From Fidelibacterota bacterium UBA1611 (GTDB lineage Bacteria > Fidelibacterota > Marinisomatia > Marinisomatales > UBA1611), in NCBI GenBank assembly GCA_002321855.1, contig DCMX01000006.1, forward strand, positions 1 to 17,630: DNA of 17,630 bases, read 5' to 3'. Made by a program: the position numbers and the translations under genes. Of the stretch, positions 1 to 8,322 are shown one piece after another (within the stretch, counting starts at the first letter, position 1; every line of letters starts with the position of its first letter). The notes under the pieces are model-generated. The model saw nothing but the letters and a program-made list of their open reading frames with translations, was not told the DNA's origin and made no database searches.

Positions 1-282
1 CTGGATGTAAAAGGATCAATGTCTATTGTACATCTTTATCCTGAGCAGTCTTTTTCGATCTTTATATTACCGCCAAGTATTGATCATCTTCGCCAACGGT
101 TGCGAAATCGTGGAACCGATACTGAATCTCGTATAAATGAACGCTTAAAACGGTTTGAAAGAGAGATGGAATACAAAAGTAAATTTGATTATGTCTTGAT
201 AAACGAAGATCTCGAGGTTGCATCCCGAGAATTAATTGAAGTTGTTAATGGATTAAAAGAAGGAGTCTTAAATGGCTATTAA
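1..282 (+). CDS. gmk: Guanylate kinase, C-terminal part (5' truncated by window)
   Basis: Guanylate kinase phosphorylates GMP to GDP with ATP in the cytoplasm. The reading frame is open from base 1, so the start and the N-terminal P-loop lie outside the window; the first in-frame ATG at 19 is internal. About 93 residues are visible. They contain the family's FILPPS strand, the following arginine-rich lid region (LRQRLRNRGTDTE), a helix with ERLKRFEREM, and the closing FDYVLINEDLEVA strand, matching the C-terminal half of Gmk in order and spacing. The 3' end overlaps rpoZ by 11 bases, and the Shine-Dalgarno of rpoZ lies within gmk. The gmk-rpoZ pair is a common bacterial arrangement, which supports both calls. 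Confidence 0.93.
   Translation: MDVKGSMSIVHLYPEQSFSIFILPPSIDHLRQRLRNRGTDTESRINERLKRFEREMEYKSKFDYVLINEDLEVASRELIEVVNGLKEGVLNGY
260..265 (+). promoter_or_regulatory. Shine-Dalgarno site of rpoZ
   Basis: AAGGAG sits six bases before the ATG at 272, inside the last codons of gmk. It is one of only two strong Shine-Dalgarno sequences in the window and fixes the rpoZ start despite the overlap with gmk. Confidence 0.7.
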
Positions 283-547
283 AACCATCCCTTTACGTGA
301 TGTTGATGAATACACAGAGAATATTTATGAAGCCGTTTGTGTTATGTCGGGCCAAGCACGACGTGTTCTGAATGATCGTATTGTTGAAAGGTCACTTCGG
401 GAAGCTGAAACAGAAGAATACGGGGTATTTGATGAAATAGAAGAAAGAACACCCGAACATTATGAAGAAAAAGAAAAAGAGACAACCGAAGCTATTGCCC
501 AATTCTTATCAGGTAATATTGCTTGGAGGCGCCGGGAAAGTTTTTAA
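272..547 (+). CDS. rpoZ: DNA-directed RNA polymerase omega subunit
   Basis: Omega is the small assembly subunit of RNA polymerase that binds and folds the beta' subunit. In many bacteria it also forms part of a ppGpp site. The product is 91 residues, the usual size. The recognisable core is residues 16-41 (ENIYEAVCVMSGQARRVLND), equivalent to the N-terminal helices of omega where the family has a hydrophobic stretch followed by (K/Q)AR. The C-terminal half is very acidic (runs of E at about 45-69) and ends in arginines, as in divergent FCB omegas. A strong AAGGAG supports the ATG at 272. The neighbours gmk and, further on, a Rel gene recall the gmk-rpoZ-spoT order of other bacteria. Confidence 0.85.
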   Translation: MAIKTIPLRDVDEYTENIYEAVCVMSGQARRVLNDRIVERSLREAETEEYGVFDEIEERTPEHYEEKEKETTEAIAQFLSGNIAWRRRESF

Positions 548-550
548 TTA

Positions 551-1231
551 ATGAGATCTCAAAGTTTATCCTTAAAGCATCGATATTTGATGCAGCAGCG
601 GGAATTATTCGGCGATAGATTATACACAGGATTCGATGGAAGCAATTTCTTTGTAGATAAAGAAGAAATAACTTACCAAGGCATTACGTTGGATGATTTT
701 GATAAGGAAATATGCCATTGTCAGAAATGCCAGCTGGGGAAAACCAGAGCAAATTTCGTCTTTGGTGTTGGTGATCCCAATGCTAGTTTAATGCTTGTTG
801 GCGAAGCACCAGGAGAGCAGGAGGACATGAAAGGTGAACCATTTGTTGGGCCAGCTGGAAAATTACTTGATAAGATTCTCACAGCCATTGATAAGAAAAG
901 GGATAAAGGTGTGTACATTGCGAATGTAATTAAATGTCGCCCACCTAATAACCGTGATCCATTACCTTCCGAAGTAGAAAAGTGTGAGCCTTATCTAATA
1001 AGGCAAATTAAGTTTGTAAAACCAAAGTTGATAGTTGCTCTGGGTCGCGTGGCGGGAAAAACGTTATTAAAGCAGGATATCCCTTTAAAACATATGAGAA
1101 GTAAAACCTTTGACTATCGTGGAACTCCTTTAAGAGTTACCTATCATCCTGCGGCTTTACTACGGAATCCAGGATTAAAAGCCGCTGCTTGGGAGGATTT
1201 TAAGTTTATTCGCGAATTTGTTAGTGATTGA
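551..1231 (+). CDS. Uracil-DNA glycosylase, family 4 (Fe-S cluster type)
   Basis: Removes uracil from DNA to start base-excision repair in the cytoplasm. The 226-residue product shows the family 4/5 signatures. Motif A is GEAPGEQED at 84-92, followed by GEPFVGPAGKLLD at 95-107, and the late active-site motif HPAALLRNP is at 199-207. The likely 4Fe-4S ligands are C57, C60, C129 and C145, a CxxC pair plus two later cysteines in the order typical of family 4; C55 is an extra cysteine. The first ~50 residues are an extension before the catalytic domain. The acidic residue in GEAPGEQED favours family 4 over family 5, though this is inference. It starts three bases after rpoZ with no clear Shine-Dalgarno, so translation is probably coupled. 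Confidence 0.9.
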   Translation: MRSQSLSLKHRYLMQQRELFGDRLYTGFDGSNFFVDKEEITYQGITLDDFDKEICHCQKCQLGKTRANFVFGVGDPNASLMLVGEAPGEQEDMKGEPFVGPAGKLLDKILTAIDKKRDKGVYIANVIKCRPPNNRDPLPSEVEKCEPYLIRQIKFVKPKLIVALGRVAGKTLLKQDIPLKHMRSKTFDYRGTPLRVTYHPAALLRNPGLKAAAWEDFKFIREFVSD

Positions 1232-1237
1232 TCGATC

Positions 1238-2590
1238 ATGGCAAATGATAATAACCAAATATTAAATGTTCAACCGCATTCTGAAGATGCAGAACAAGCA
1301 GTGCTTGGGTCCATGCTTTCCAGTAAAGAGGCGGTCAGTAGGACTCTTCAGTGGTTGACTCCGAGTCATTTTTATAAGGACGCTCATGGGAAAATATTGT
1401 CAACTATGATTTATCTTTCCGATCATGGAGAGCCTATTGACACTGTTTCTGTTGCAGATATACTAAAAAAGAATAAAGAACTGGAGCAGGTTGGTGGGGC
1501 ATACTATATTACAGGATTAGTTGAATCAGTACCTACTACAGCGCATGCGGAGCGTTATGCAAAGATTGTCCTTGAAAAAGCCTTATTAAGGAAATTAATA
1601 CATCTTTCAAGTGAGATTGCCAAGGAAGCTTATGATGATACCAAGGAAATCGGTGAAATTCTCGACACTGTTGAAAAATCCATTTTTCAGATAACCCAAA
1701 GCCGACTCAGAGAAGGTTTTGAGCATATTGCCCCAATACTTCATGAAACATTTGAAAAAATTGATAAGATTAGTTCGCGTGAAGAAACTGTTATTGGTGT
1801 ACCATCAGGATTACTTGATCTGGATAACATAACATCTGGTTTCCAGAATGGTGATTTGATCATTATAGCAGGTCGACCGTCAATGGGAAAAACTGCCTTA
1901 GCACTTACTTTGATGCGAAATGCAGCCATCGAAGCAAAAACGAAGGTCGGTTTTTTCAGTTTAGAAATGGCTAATTACCAATTAGCAATGCGTTTATTAT
2001 GCGCAGAAGCGCGAGTCGATAGCCATCTGGTCCGAACGGGTAACTTGCCTAAAGCACATTGGAAAAATTTAAGCTTATCAGTGGGTCCTTTAGCTGAGGC
2101 GCCTATTTACCTAGATGACTCTGCTGCACTGACTGTCCTTGAATTGCGGGCAAAAGCACGTCGTTTAAAGTCTGAAAATAACGTTGATATGATTATTGTG
2201 GACTATCTACAACTAATGCAGGGACCACGGGGTTCTGAAAGCCGTCAACAAGAGATCTCTACTATTTCAAGATCATTGAAAGCTTTAGCAAAAGAATTAG
2301 ACATTCCTGTAATCGCCCTTTCCCAATTGTCTCGTGCAGTTGAACAGCGAGCCGAAAAGAAGCCGCAGTTATCAGACCTTAGAGAAAGCGGTGCAATTGA
2401 ACAGGACGCCGATGTTGTTATTTTCCTTTACCGGCCTTGGGTATACACACAGGATGAAGACGATTCAGGCAAAGCAGAAATAATCGTTGCAAAACAACGT
2501 AACGGCCCTATTGGCTCGACGGCTGTCACATTTATTGATCGATTTGTTAAGTTTGAGAATTTGTCTACTATGCCTGAAGAACCATTTTAG
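1238..2590 (+). CDS. dnaB: Replicative DNA helicase DnaB
   Basis: Hexameric 5'-3' helicase that unwinds DNA at the replication fork and recruits primase. It is 450 residues long, normal for DnaB. The N-terminal helical domain (about 10-115) has the typical opening EDAEQAVLGSML. The RecA-like C-terminal domain contains Walker A GRPSMGKT at 212-219, the FFSLEM motif at 239-244, Walker B MIIVDYLQL with D322, the H3 motif ALSQLSR with Q362, and DLRESGAIEQDAD at 380-392. No intein or insertion is visible. It begins six bases after the glycosylase gene; no Shine-Dalgarno is evident. Its stop TAG shares its final G with the GTG start of rel. Confidence 0.98.
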   Translation: MANDNNQILNVQPHSEDAEQAVLGSMLSSKEAVSRTLQWLTPSHFYKDAHGKILSTMIYLSDHGEPIDTVSVADILKKNKELEQVGGAYYITGLVESVPTTAHAERYAKIVLEKALLRKLIHLSSEIAKEAYDDTKEIGEILDTVEKSIFQITQSRLREGFEHIAPILHETFEKIDKISSREETVIGVPSGLLDLDNITSGFQNGDLIIIAGRPSMGKTALALTLMRNAAIEAKTKVGFFSLEMANYQLAMRLLCAEARVDSHLVRTGNLPKAHWKNLSLSVGPLAEAPIYLDDSAALTVLELRAKARRLKSENNVDMIIVDYLQLMQGPRGSESRQQEISTISRSLKALAKELDIPVIALSQLSRAVEQRAEKKPQLSDLRESGAIEQDADVVIFLYRPWVYTQDEDDSGKAEIIVAKQRNGPIGSTAVTFIDRFVKFENLSTMPEEPF

Positions 2591-4782
2591 TGGACAATCC
2601 GCTTCGTAGACTTAAACCGCAACTATTTGGAGACTATCCTAGAGCATTCCTTAAATTATTTGATGAGGTAACAGCGCCACCCGATTTTGATAAAGAGGCA
2701 TTTAAAGCAACACTCTGGCGTGCATTTGAATTCGGAAGTAATTACCACGAAGGACAAAAACGACGTTCTGGAGAACCGTATTTTAACCATTGTATCCAGG
2801 TGGCTACAACCTTAGCTACATGGAAAATGGACTCGGTGACTATAATTGCAGGCTTACTTCATGATTCTGTTGAGGATACTAGTGCAACTATCGAGGACCT
2901 TCGGGAAGAATTTGGACAGGACATTGCAAATTTGGTAGATGGAGTTACGAAAATTAGCGGTATCCAATTTTCAACCCGTAAGGATAAACAAGCTGGAAAT
3001 TTCATGAAGATGCTGCTTTCGGTCGCTAAGGATCTGCGTGTAATTATAATCAAATTTGCAGATCGGCTACATAATATGAGCACTATCAAACATTTGCCTA
3101 AAATAAAACAACATCGTATTGCTTTAGAAACACGTGATGTATACGGGCCTTTGGCTCATAGGCTAGGGATGGCATCGATAAAAACAAAGCTGGATGATTT
3201 GGTTTTTCAAACGCTTGATCCAGATGCCTATAAATTAATAGATAATAAAGTGAGATCAACAAAGCGTCAGAGAGAGAAATTCATTCTTGACCATATTATT
3301 ACACCAATTAAAAAGGAACTACAATCTTACCAAATCGATCCGATAATCTTTGGAAGACCAAAATCATATGCATCGATTTATGGAAAAATGGAAAGACGCA
3401 ATAAAGAGTTTGAGGAAATTTATGATTTATATGCGATAAGGATTATTGTTGAGAAGGTAGAACAGTGCTACTTGGCATTAGGGATTGTACATAGTCTTTA
3501 TAATCCAGTCCAGGAACGATTCAAAGATTTCATTGCAACTCCAAAAACCAATGGTTATCAATCAGTTCATACGACTGTCATAGGTCATAGAGGACAAATG
3601 GTAGAGATTCAGATTCGTACCAATGAGATGAATGATACAGCAGAAATAGGTGTAGCAGCGCACTGGGTGTATAAAGAAGGAAGAAGAAAATCTGCTGAGA
3701 TTGATATTAATGTGAAATGGCTTAGAGAATTGCTGGAAGTTTTGCAAGATGAAACAGCAGACCCAAAAGAATTTATGGATCTTTTAAAGATTGACTTGTT
3801 TAGCGGAGAAATATTTGTTTTCACACCGGCAGGCGACTTGATTCAATTACCGATTGATTCGACAACTGTAGATTTTGCTTTTCAGGTACACACACAGGTT
3901 GGACTTCATTGTATGGGTGCGAAAGTAAATCATAGAATTGTCCCATTGAATACCAGATTAAAAAGTGGGGATATAGTGGAGATAATAACTGGTAAGAATC
4001 AGGTGCCTAATTCAGGTTGGCGACAATTTGTAGTAAGTAGCAAGGCTCGAAACGCTATAAATAAATATTTAAAAAATATTCGTCAGGAAGAAAGTATCAA
4101 GCTGGGTAAAGAAATAATTAACAAAACACTCCGTCGATTAAAAATGAGTGATGCCAAACAAGAATTCTTGAATGCATACGAAATATTTGGGTTTGCTGAT
4201 ACTGAATCTCTATTAGTAGCCCTTGGGCGCGGTTCCTTAACTGTGCGGGATATGTTAAAAAAACTTCGTTCACATCAGGATGAACTCGAGTTAAACACTG
4301 AAGATGAAGAATCTAATCGATTTTTTGATTTTGCGCGTTCGAAAGCAAGTGGAATAGTCCTTGATGGTATAAAAAATCTAATGGTCAACTTCGGCAAATG
4401 CTGTAATCCTATCCCTGGAGACAAACTTATTGGATATGTAACTCGCGGTAGAGGAGTGACTGTTCACCAATCATCATGCAAAAGTTTACCTTTAATAAGT
4501 CACGAAACTGACCGAATCATGCCAGTGAGTTGGAACGTATCTCGAAAGGATACATTCAATGTCAGGTTAAAAATAGTAGGAATGGATTATAAAGGATTGT
4601 TAAAAAACATTTCTGAATGCATTGCTGGGCAAAATATTAATATAGCTAGTGTTGACAGCAAAGTCAGTGGTGTGATAGCAACAACTTATTTCATTGTACA
4701 GCTTAGTAATAGCCGTCAGTTAAAAAGATTAATTAATAAACTCAACAAGATAAAAAATGTAGATTTTGTAGAAAGGACATAG
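2590..4782 (+). CDS. rel: Bifunctional (p)ppGpp synthetase/hydrolase, RelA/SpoT (Rel) family
   Basis: Makes and degrades the alarmone (p)ppGpp. At 730 residues it is a full-length long RSH protein. Domains in order: an HD hydrolase domain (about 40-190) with H67, HD at 91-92 followed by SVEDT, and D158 in ADRLHN; a synthetase domain (about 255-365) with GRPKSYASIYGKM, RFKD at 310-313 and GYQSVHTT at 323-330; a TGS domain (about 407-468); a zinc-finger/CC region with GKCCNPIPGD at 602-611 and H626, C630; and a C-terminal ACT domain (about 657-728). The RFKD (RxKD) motif is the charge type known from bifunctional Rel/SpoT rather than from RelA-only synthetases (ExDD), and the hydrolase residues are intact, so both activities are expected. 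The start is GTG, overlapping dnaB by one base. Confidence 0.96.
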   Translation: MDNPLRRLKPQLFGDYPRAFLKLFDEVTAPPDFDKEAFKATLWRAFEFGSNYHEGQKRRSGEPYFNHCIQVATTLATWKMDSVTIIAGLLHDSVEDTSATIEDLREEFGQDIANLVDGVTKISGIQFSTRKDKQAGNFMKMLLSVAKDLRVIIIKFADRLHNMSTIKHLPKIKQHRIALETRDVYGPLAHRLGMASIKTKLDDLVFQTLDPDAYKLIDNKVRSTKRQREKFILDHIITPIKKELQSYQIDPIIFGRPKSYASIYGKMERRNKEFEEIYDLYAIRIIVEKVEQCYLALGIVHSLYNPVQERFKDFIATPKTNGYQSVHTTVIGHRGQMVEIQIRTNEMNDTAEIGVAAHWVYKEGRRKSAEIDINVKWLRELLEVLQDETADPKEFMDLLKIDLFSGEIFVFTPAGDLIQLPIDSTTVDFAFQVHTQVGLHCMGAKVNHRIVPLNTRLKSGDIVEIITGKNQVPNSGWRQFVVSSKARNAINKYLKNIRQEESIKLGKEIINKTLRRLKMSDAKQEFLNAYEIFGFADTESLLVALGRGSLTVRDMLKKLRSHQDELELNTEDEESNRFFDFARSKASGIVLDGIKNLMVNFGKCCNPIPGDKLIGYVTRGRGVTVHQSSCKSLPLISHETDRIMPVSWNVSRKDTFNVRLKIVGMDYKGLLKNISECIAGQNINIASVDSKVSGVIATTYFIVQLSNSRQLKRLINKLNKIKNVDFVERT

Positions 4783-4787
4783 TAGAA

Positions 4788-5096
4788 ATGATTATAAAAA
4801 CATTTACCAAACGTGATATCGCGAATGAAGTAGCAAGGCGCAAAGGAATTAGTACACGAAAAGCGTTAAAGTATATTGATGAATTTTTTACGGTTATGCG
4901 AGAATATTTATGTAAAGACCACCCTTATGTTAGAATTGAAGTCAGAAATTTTGGTGTTTTTGAATCTAAGCCTACTAAGGCAAAACCACGAGCCCGAAAT
5001 CCAAGAACCAATGAGGAAATATATGTTCCTGCCCATAAGAAAACAAGATTCAAACCAGGGAAAATCATAAAATCATATTTACGTAGGCCCATTTGA
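4788..5096 (+). CDS. HU/IHF-family DNA-binding protein
   Basis: Small nucleoid protein that bends DNA as a dimer. The 102-residue product shows the family layout. Two N-terminal helices are followed by RNFGVFESK at 53-61, then the DNA-binding beta arm with RARNPRTNEEIYVP at 68-81 (the intercalating proline is P72), and the closing TRFKPGKIIK at 86-95. The arm reads RTNEE where most members have RTGE, a small deviation. It cannot be assigned to HU, IHF-alpha or IHF-beta by eye. AAGGA lies ten bases before the ATG, at the very end of rel. It is followed four bases later by ruvX. Confidence 0.92.
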   Translation: MIIKTFTKRDIANEVARRKGISTRKALKYIDEFFTVMREYLCKDHPYVRIEVRNFGVFESKPTKAKPRARNPRTNEEIYVPAHKKTRFKPGKIIKSYLRRPI

Positions 5097-5100
5097 TTAA

Positions 5101-5514
5101 ATGGGAAGAGTATTGGGTATCGATTATGGCGAGAGGCGTGTTGGACTTGCCTTATCAGATCCCATGAAAATAATCGCATCCCCTTTCAAAACACTCAATC
5201 ATTCAACCGCAGAAAACTTAATAAGTGAATTCAAAATTATAATTATTGACAAAGATATAGATTCTATTGTTATTGGATTACCAATCGGTCTGAAAGGTAA
5301 AGACACAATTCAAACCAAAAAGGTCCGACATTTCGCAAGTTCAATAGCTGATTTGGGTATCCCGATTCAATTGGAAGATGAGAGGTTTTCTACTATGAGT
5401 GCTAAACGCTCTCTCATTCTTCAAAAGATTAAGACAGGACATGATAAAGCTGCAGTGGATCGTACTGCTGCTGCTATTTTTCTTCAGCAATATCTGGACA
5501 AGCGATCTCGTTGA
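5101..5514 (+). CDS. ruvX: Pre-16S rRNA nuclease / Holliday junction resolvase-like RuvX (YqgF)
   Basis: RNase H-fold nuclease implicated in 16S rRNA 5'-end maturation; it was first annotated as a Holliday junction resolvase homologue. The product is 137 residues, the standard size. The N-terminal GIDYGERRVGLALSDP carries the catalytic aspartate D8. IVIGLPIGLKG at 57-66 matches the second conserved strand, LEDERFST at 91-98 holds the acidic E94, and AVDRTAAAIFLQQYL (D120) matches the C-terminal helix with the third acidic residue. The gene ends in a TTGA overlap with lnt, implying coupled translation. Confidence 0.94.
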   Translation: MGRVLGIDYGERRVGLALSDPMKIIASPFKTLNHSTAENLISEFKIIIIDKDIDSIVIGLPIGLKGKDTIQTKKVRHFASSIADLGIPIQLEDERFSTMSAKRSLILQKIKTGHDKAAVDRTAAAIFLQQYLDKRSR

Positions 5515-7004
5515 AATATATTTTTTCTCTTCCTAAATGGCAGAAGGCTATTTTTTCAGGAATACTAATGGGTATCGCTTATCAGCCTTGGCATTTAGGT
5601 TGGCTGGCTTGGTTCGCATTATTACCTTTACTTGATGTTTGGTTCACTGGGAATGCGAAAGAAAATTTTATTAATAGCTATCTGTTCGGATTAACCCATA
5701 ATATTATTGCTGTCTATTGGATTGGCTTTAATTCAGGGGCAAGTGTTGGTGTGGTGTTTTTTAGCTTGATAGCTGCGGTGATATATCTTGCTTTATTTTG
5801 GGGAGCTGCAGGTTTAATTATTGGTAGTATAGCAAATAGATTGAGCCCAAGGATTATACTAACACCATTTTTGGTTGTCTCTATGGAATGGCTACGCAGT
5901 TTTGGACCCTTAGGTTTTCCATGGATTAATTTGGCTTTAACACAATCTGAATACATTTTTCTTACACAAATAAGTGAAATCACAGGTCCATATGGTGTCT
6001 CATTCTGGATTATTAGCATCAATACACTTGTTTATTTGGGTCTAAAAAAAGAAAATATGTTTAAAGAAGCGATGGTTGTGGCAATAGTTCTATTAGCGGG
6101 TTTATCCATTGCTGGTTGGGGAAGAATTAAATCAATCAAGCCAACAAACAAAACTATACGAATTGCAATTGTTCAACCAAATGTTGATCCAAATTCAAAG
6201 TGGGAACAAAAGGACCGCATAATTCTATTGATGGATTCACTTCATCAGGTTGCTGTTAACCTAGATCCAGATATTGTTCTATTTCCAGAAACGGCTGTCC
6301 CGGCATATTTAAGATTAAATACGAGAGTAAGAGAAATGTTTCAGAGTCGAGTTGATAAAACAGGTATTCCCCTTTTGACAGGAACAATTGATAGAAAAAT
6401 TGAGGATGGGAAGAGATATTACTATAACAGTGCAATGTGGCTTAGTCCAAATAATGATTATGAAATGTATTCAAAAGTGCACTTGGTTCCATTCGCAGAA
6501 TATGATTTGCTTCCTATGCTTTTCCATCCATTGAGGTGGATTAATTTGAATATAGATCGTGGCAATTTTCGCTCTGGTAATGAATATAAAGTGTTTGAAT
6601 GGGATGGGGTCAAATTTTCAAATTTGATTTGTTATGAATCCAGTTTACCAAAAATTGTTCGTCGTTTCGTTTTTAAAGGTGCTGAAATACTAATGATAGA
6701 AGCGAACGATGGTTGGCTAGGTGATACAGCAGGGCCATATCAGCATTTTGAATTGGCCAGATTACGAGCTATCGAGAATCGTGTGTTCGTGTTACGTTCC
6801 GCCAATAGCGGTATTTCTGGTGTAATACGGCCTGATGGAACTATTCAGAAAAAGGTTTCAGTGGGCAAGCAGGCGGTTTTTATAGAAAAAATCAGTATTG
6901 GAGATATTACTGGGAGCTTTTACAGCCGTTATGGCAATGTTTTCGCAACATTTTGCTTTGTAATTTCCTTTGCATTAATAATGTTGTCATGGAAAAAAAA
7001 ATAG
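5511..7004 (+). CDS. lnt: Apolipoprotein N-acyltransferase
   Basis: Inner-membrane enzyme that transfers the third acyl chain from phospholipid to the N-terminal cysteine of lipoproteins, the last step of lipoprotein maturation. The 497-residue product has an N-terminal block of about six membrane helices (roughly 11-205), a periplasmic nitrilase-like domain (about 216-465) and a final membrane helix (about 474-493) followed by KKK. The Glu-Lys-Cys catalytic triad is present as E260 in LFPETAVP, K322 in YSKVHLVPF and C374 in LICYESS. The start must be TTG at 5511 (overlap TTGA with ruvX), since the next in-frame ATG would remove the first membrane helix. The last codons contain an A9 run shared with the next gene. 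Confidence 0.95.
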   Translation: MKYIFSLPKWQKAIFSGILMGIAYQPWHLGWLAWFALLPLLDVWFTGNAKENFINSYLFGLTHNIIAVYWIGFNSGASVGVVFFSLIAAVIYLALFWGAAGLIIGSIANRLSPRIILTPFLVVSMEWLRSFGPLGFPWINLALTQSEYIFLTQISEITGPYGVSFWIISINTLVYLGLKKENMFKEAMVVAIVLLAGLSIAGWGRIKSIKPTNKTIRIAIVQPNVDPNSKWEQKDRIILLMDSLHQVAVNLDPDIVLFPETAVPAYLRLNTRVREMFQSRVDKTGIPLLTGTIDRKIEDGKRYYYNSAMWLSPNNDYEMYSKVHLVPFAEYDLLPMLFHPLRWINLNIDRGNFRSGNEYKVFEWDGVKFSNLICYESSLPKIVRRFVFKGAEILMIEANDGWLGDTAGPYQHFELARLRAIENRVFVLRSANSGISGVIRPDGTIQKKVSVGKQAVFIEKISIGDITGSFYSRYGNVFATFCFVISFALIMLSWKKK

Positions 7005-7600
7005 TCTTTTTCATTTTGGCATTTCATATCTGTTTTTTATCGGGTAAACAAAATATTCACCCCATGGTGAAATCGGCCATTTTACCAGGATGGGGAGAGG
7101 CAGTACAAGGATACCCTAAAAGTTCTCGCCTATTTTTAATAAATGAATCGGTATTATTACTAAGTTGTATCTGTTCATACTCCCTTTCAAAATTAGAGGC
7201 TAAAAAATACAGAACATTTGCTGCGGAATTCGCCGGAGCTAAAGGGCATAGAGACCACCGGTATTGGGTAGACATAGGTAATTTTCATTCTATTGATGAA
7301 TATGATGCTGAACATTTACGTATGCGTGATGGTATGGAAGGCAAATGGGCAGGTTGGTATTGGGAATGGGATACGGTCCAACATCGTAAAAATTTTGAAT
7401 TAATGCGAATTAACAGTGACCGTTTGAGTTTGGCGGGCCAGTTTTTTATTGGTGGAATTATTCTAAACCATATTGTATCTGCAATAAATTCATTGTATTT
7501 GAGCAGGTTGGGGAATATTGAGTCATTTTCTATCAGTCCTATTAGATTAGATCCTGACCAAATAGTGTCTTGGCGAGTAAATATTGTAATTGCTTTGTAA
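6989..7600 (+). CDS. Predicted exported/membrane protein, DUF5683-like
   Basis: Function unknown. I choose the ATG at 6989 (203 residues) because it gives a clean signal peptide or anchor (MEKKIVFFILAFHICFLSG). An ATG at 6953 would lengthen the overlap with lnt and put a poor leader in front. After the leader comes SAILPGWGEAVQGYPKSSR at 29-47, resembling the S-A-x-x-P-G-x-G-(Q/E) opening of DUF5683 proteins common in FCB bacteria. A hydrophobic segment spans about 48-66, and a second about 147-170. Between them is a hydrophilic stretch rich in aromatic residues (WAGWYWEWD at 120-128), probably on one face of the membrane. The family name is tentative, as the usual Gln is replaced by Glu. It overlaps lnt by 16 bases. 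Confidence 0.6.
   Translation: MEKKIVFFILAFHICFLSGKQNIHPMVKSAILPGWGEAVQGYPKSSRLFLINESVLLLSCICSYSLSKLEAKKYRTFAAEFAGAKGHRDHRYWVDIGNFHSIDEYDAEHLRMRDGMEGKWAGWYWEWDTVQHRKNFELMRINSDRLSLAGQFFIGGIILNHIVSAINSLYLSRLGNIESFSISPIRLDPDQIVSWRVNIVIAL
6993..7001 (+). other. A9 homopolymer at the lnt / DUF5683-like overlap (possible slippage site)
   Basis: Nine adenines encode Lnt's terminal KKK in one frame and the EKK of the next protein in the other. A -1 slip here would bypass the lnt stop (7002-7004) and continue directly in the frame of the downstream gene. The geometry is seen in the sequence; any slippage is hypothetical. Confidence 0.3.
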
Positions 7601-7602
7601 TA

Positions 7603-8322
7603 TTGAATAATATAACGACACTATCCATATTTTTCAGTATTTCGTTATCGATTTTATTCTCCCAATCTTTTGAGTTGGTTATTTTTCATGGAATATTGGT
7701 GGTTTTCCTGGTTATAATTTTTCGAAATCACTGGCAGGAATTTGTAATAAAATCGAAGCCATTATGGATATATTTCCCTCAGGTTGGCTTATGGTTCTTT
7801 ATTATATCTTTGTTGGTATCCAGTAAAAACACATATGCTGTTTTTATTGATGTATCATTAGCGACGTTTCGGATGATACTATTAGTCAGTATGATGACTT
7901 TATATAGTATTCTATCTAAGAATAGTGATATTATGATTTCGATTCGTGGAATCTGGCATAAGATGGGTAAACCTTGGCAATGGGTGGAAGATTTGATTTT
8001 ATTCATCGATATTACTATCAGGTTTTTTCCTAGTTTTCAACAGCATTGGCAGAGAATAGAGCGTACACGCAAATCTTTGGGTATAAATGTATCGGAAGAT
8101 AAAATTCATCAAGTTCAACGTTTTGCAACAATGGTTCCTGATATTGTTATTTTAAACCTAAGACGAGTCAATGACTTGACACTGGCTATGAAATTGAGAG
8201 GCTATGGCCATTTATGCCCCCGCACCGTCTATCCATTTATTTCTTCATATCGGATTGATAAATTAATTTTAGCATTTGTCATTATTGGATTACTGGGACT
8301 GCATTCGATTGACAAGATATAA
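7603..8322 (+). CDS. EcfT/CbiQ-like energy-coupling factor transporter transmembrane protein
   Basis: Resembles the T component of ECF importers, the membrane protein that couples the ATPase pair to a substrate-binding S protein for vitamins or metal ions. From the TTG at 7603 (two bases after the previous stop) it has 239 residues. Another TTG at 7570 would add eleven residues, and no Shine-Dalgarno separates them. About four membrane helices fill residues 5-105, then a cytoplasmic helical region follows with IRFFPSFQQHWQRIERTRKS and, at 195-202, AMKLRGYG. These match the two Arg-Gly coupling motifs of EcfT, the second clearly (LRG), the first degenerate (RKSLG instead of ARG). A last helix closes the protein. 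No ATPase or S component gene is in the window, so partner and substrate are unknown. Confidence 0.7.
   Translation: MNNITTLSIFFSISLSILFSQSFELVIFHGILVVFLVIIFRNHWQEFVIKSKPLWIYFPQVGLWFFIISLLVSSKNTYAVFIDVSLATFRMILLVSMMTLYSILSKNSDIMISIRGIWHKMGKPWQWVEDLILFIDITIRFFPSFQQHWQRIERTRKSLGINVSEDKIHQVQRFATMVPDIVILNLRRVNDLTLAMKLRGYGHLCPRTVYPFISSYRIDKLILAFVIIGLLGLHSIDKI

Noticed and set aside
721..918. Minus-strand ORF opposite the uracil-DNA glycosylase gene, and similar minus-strand ORFs throughout
   Set aside because: They lie wholly or almost wholly opposite clearly recognised plus-strand genes and show no family motifs of their own.
1229..1238. Ten-base palindrome TGATCGATCA between the glycosylase stop and the dnaB start
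   Set aside because: It is short, made of stop and start codon bases plus GATC, and likely chance; no paired site or promoter elements were found.
4876..5070. Alternative-frame ORF inside the HU/IHF-like gene
   Set aside because: The overlapping frame encodes a clear HU/IHF protein with the beta-arm motif; this one has no recognisable feature.
6953..6988. Upstream extension of the DUF5683-like gene to the ATG at 6953
   Set aside because: It would enlarge the overlap with lnt to 52 bases and put an untypical leader before an otherwise clean signal sequence starting at 6989.
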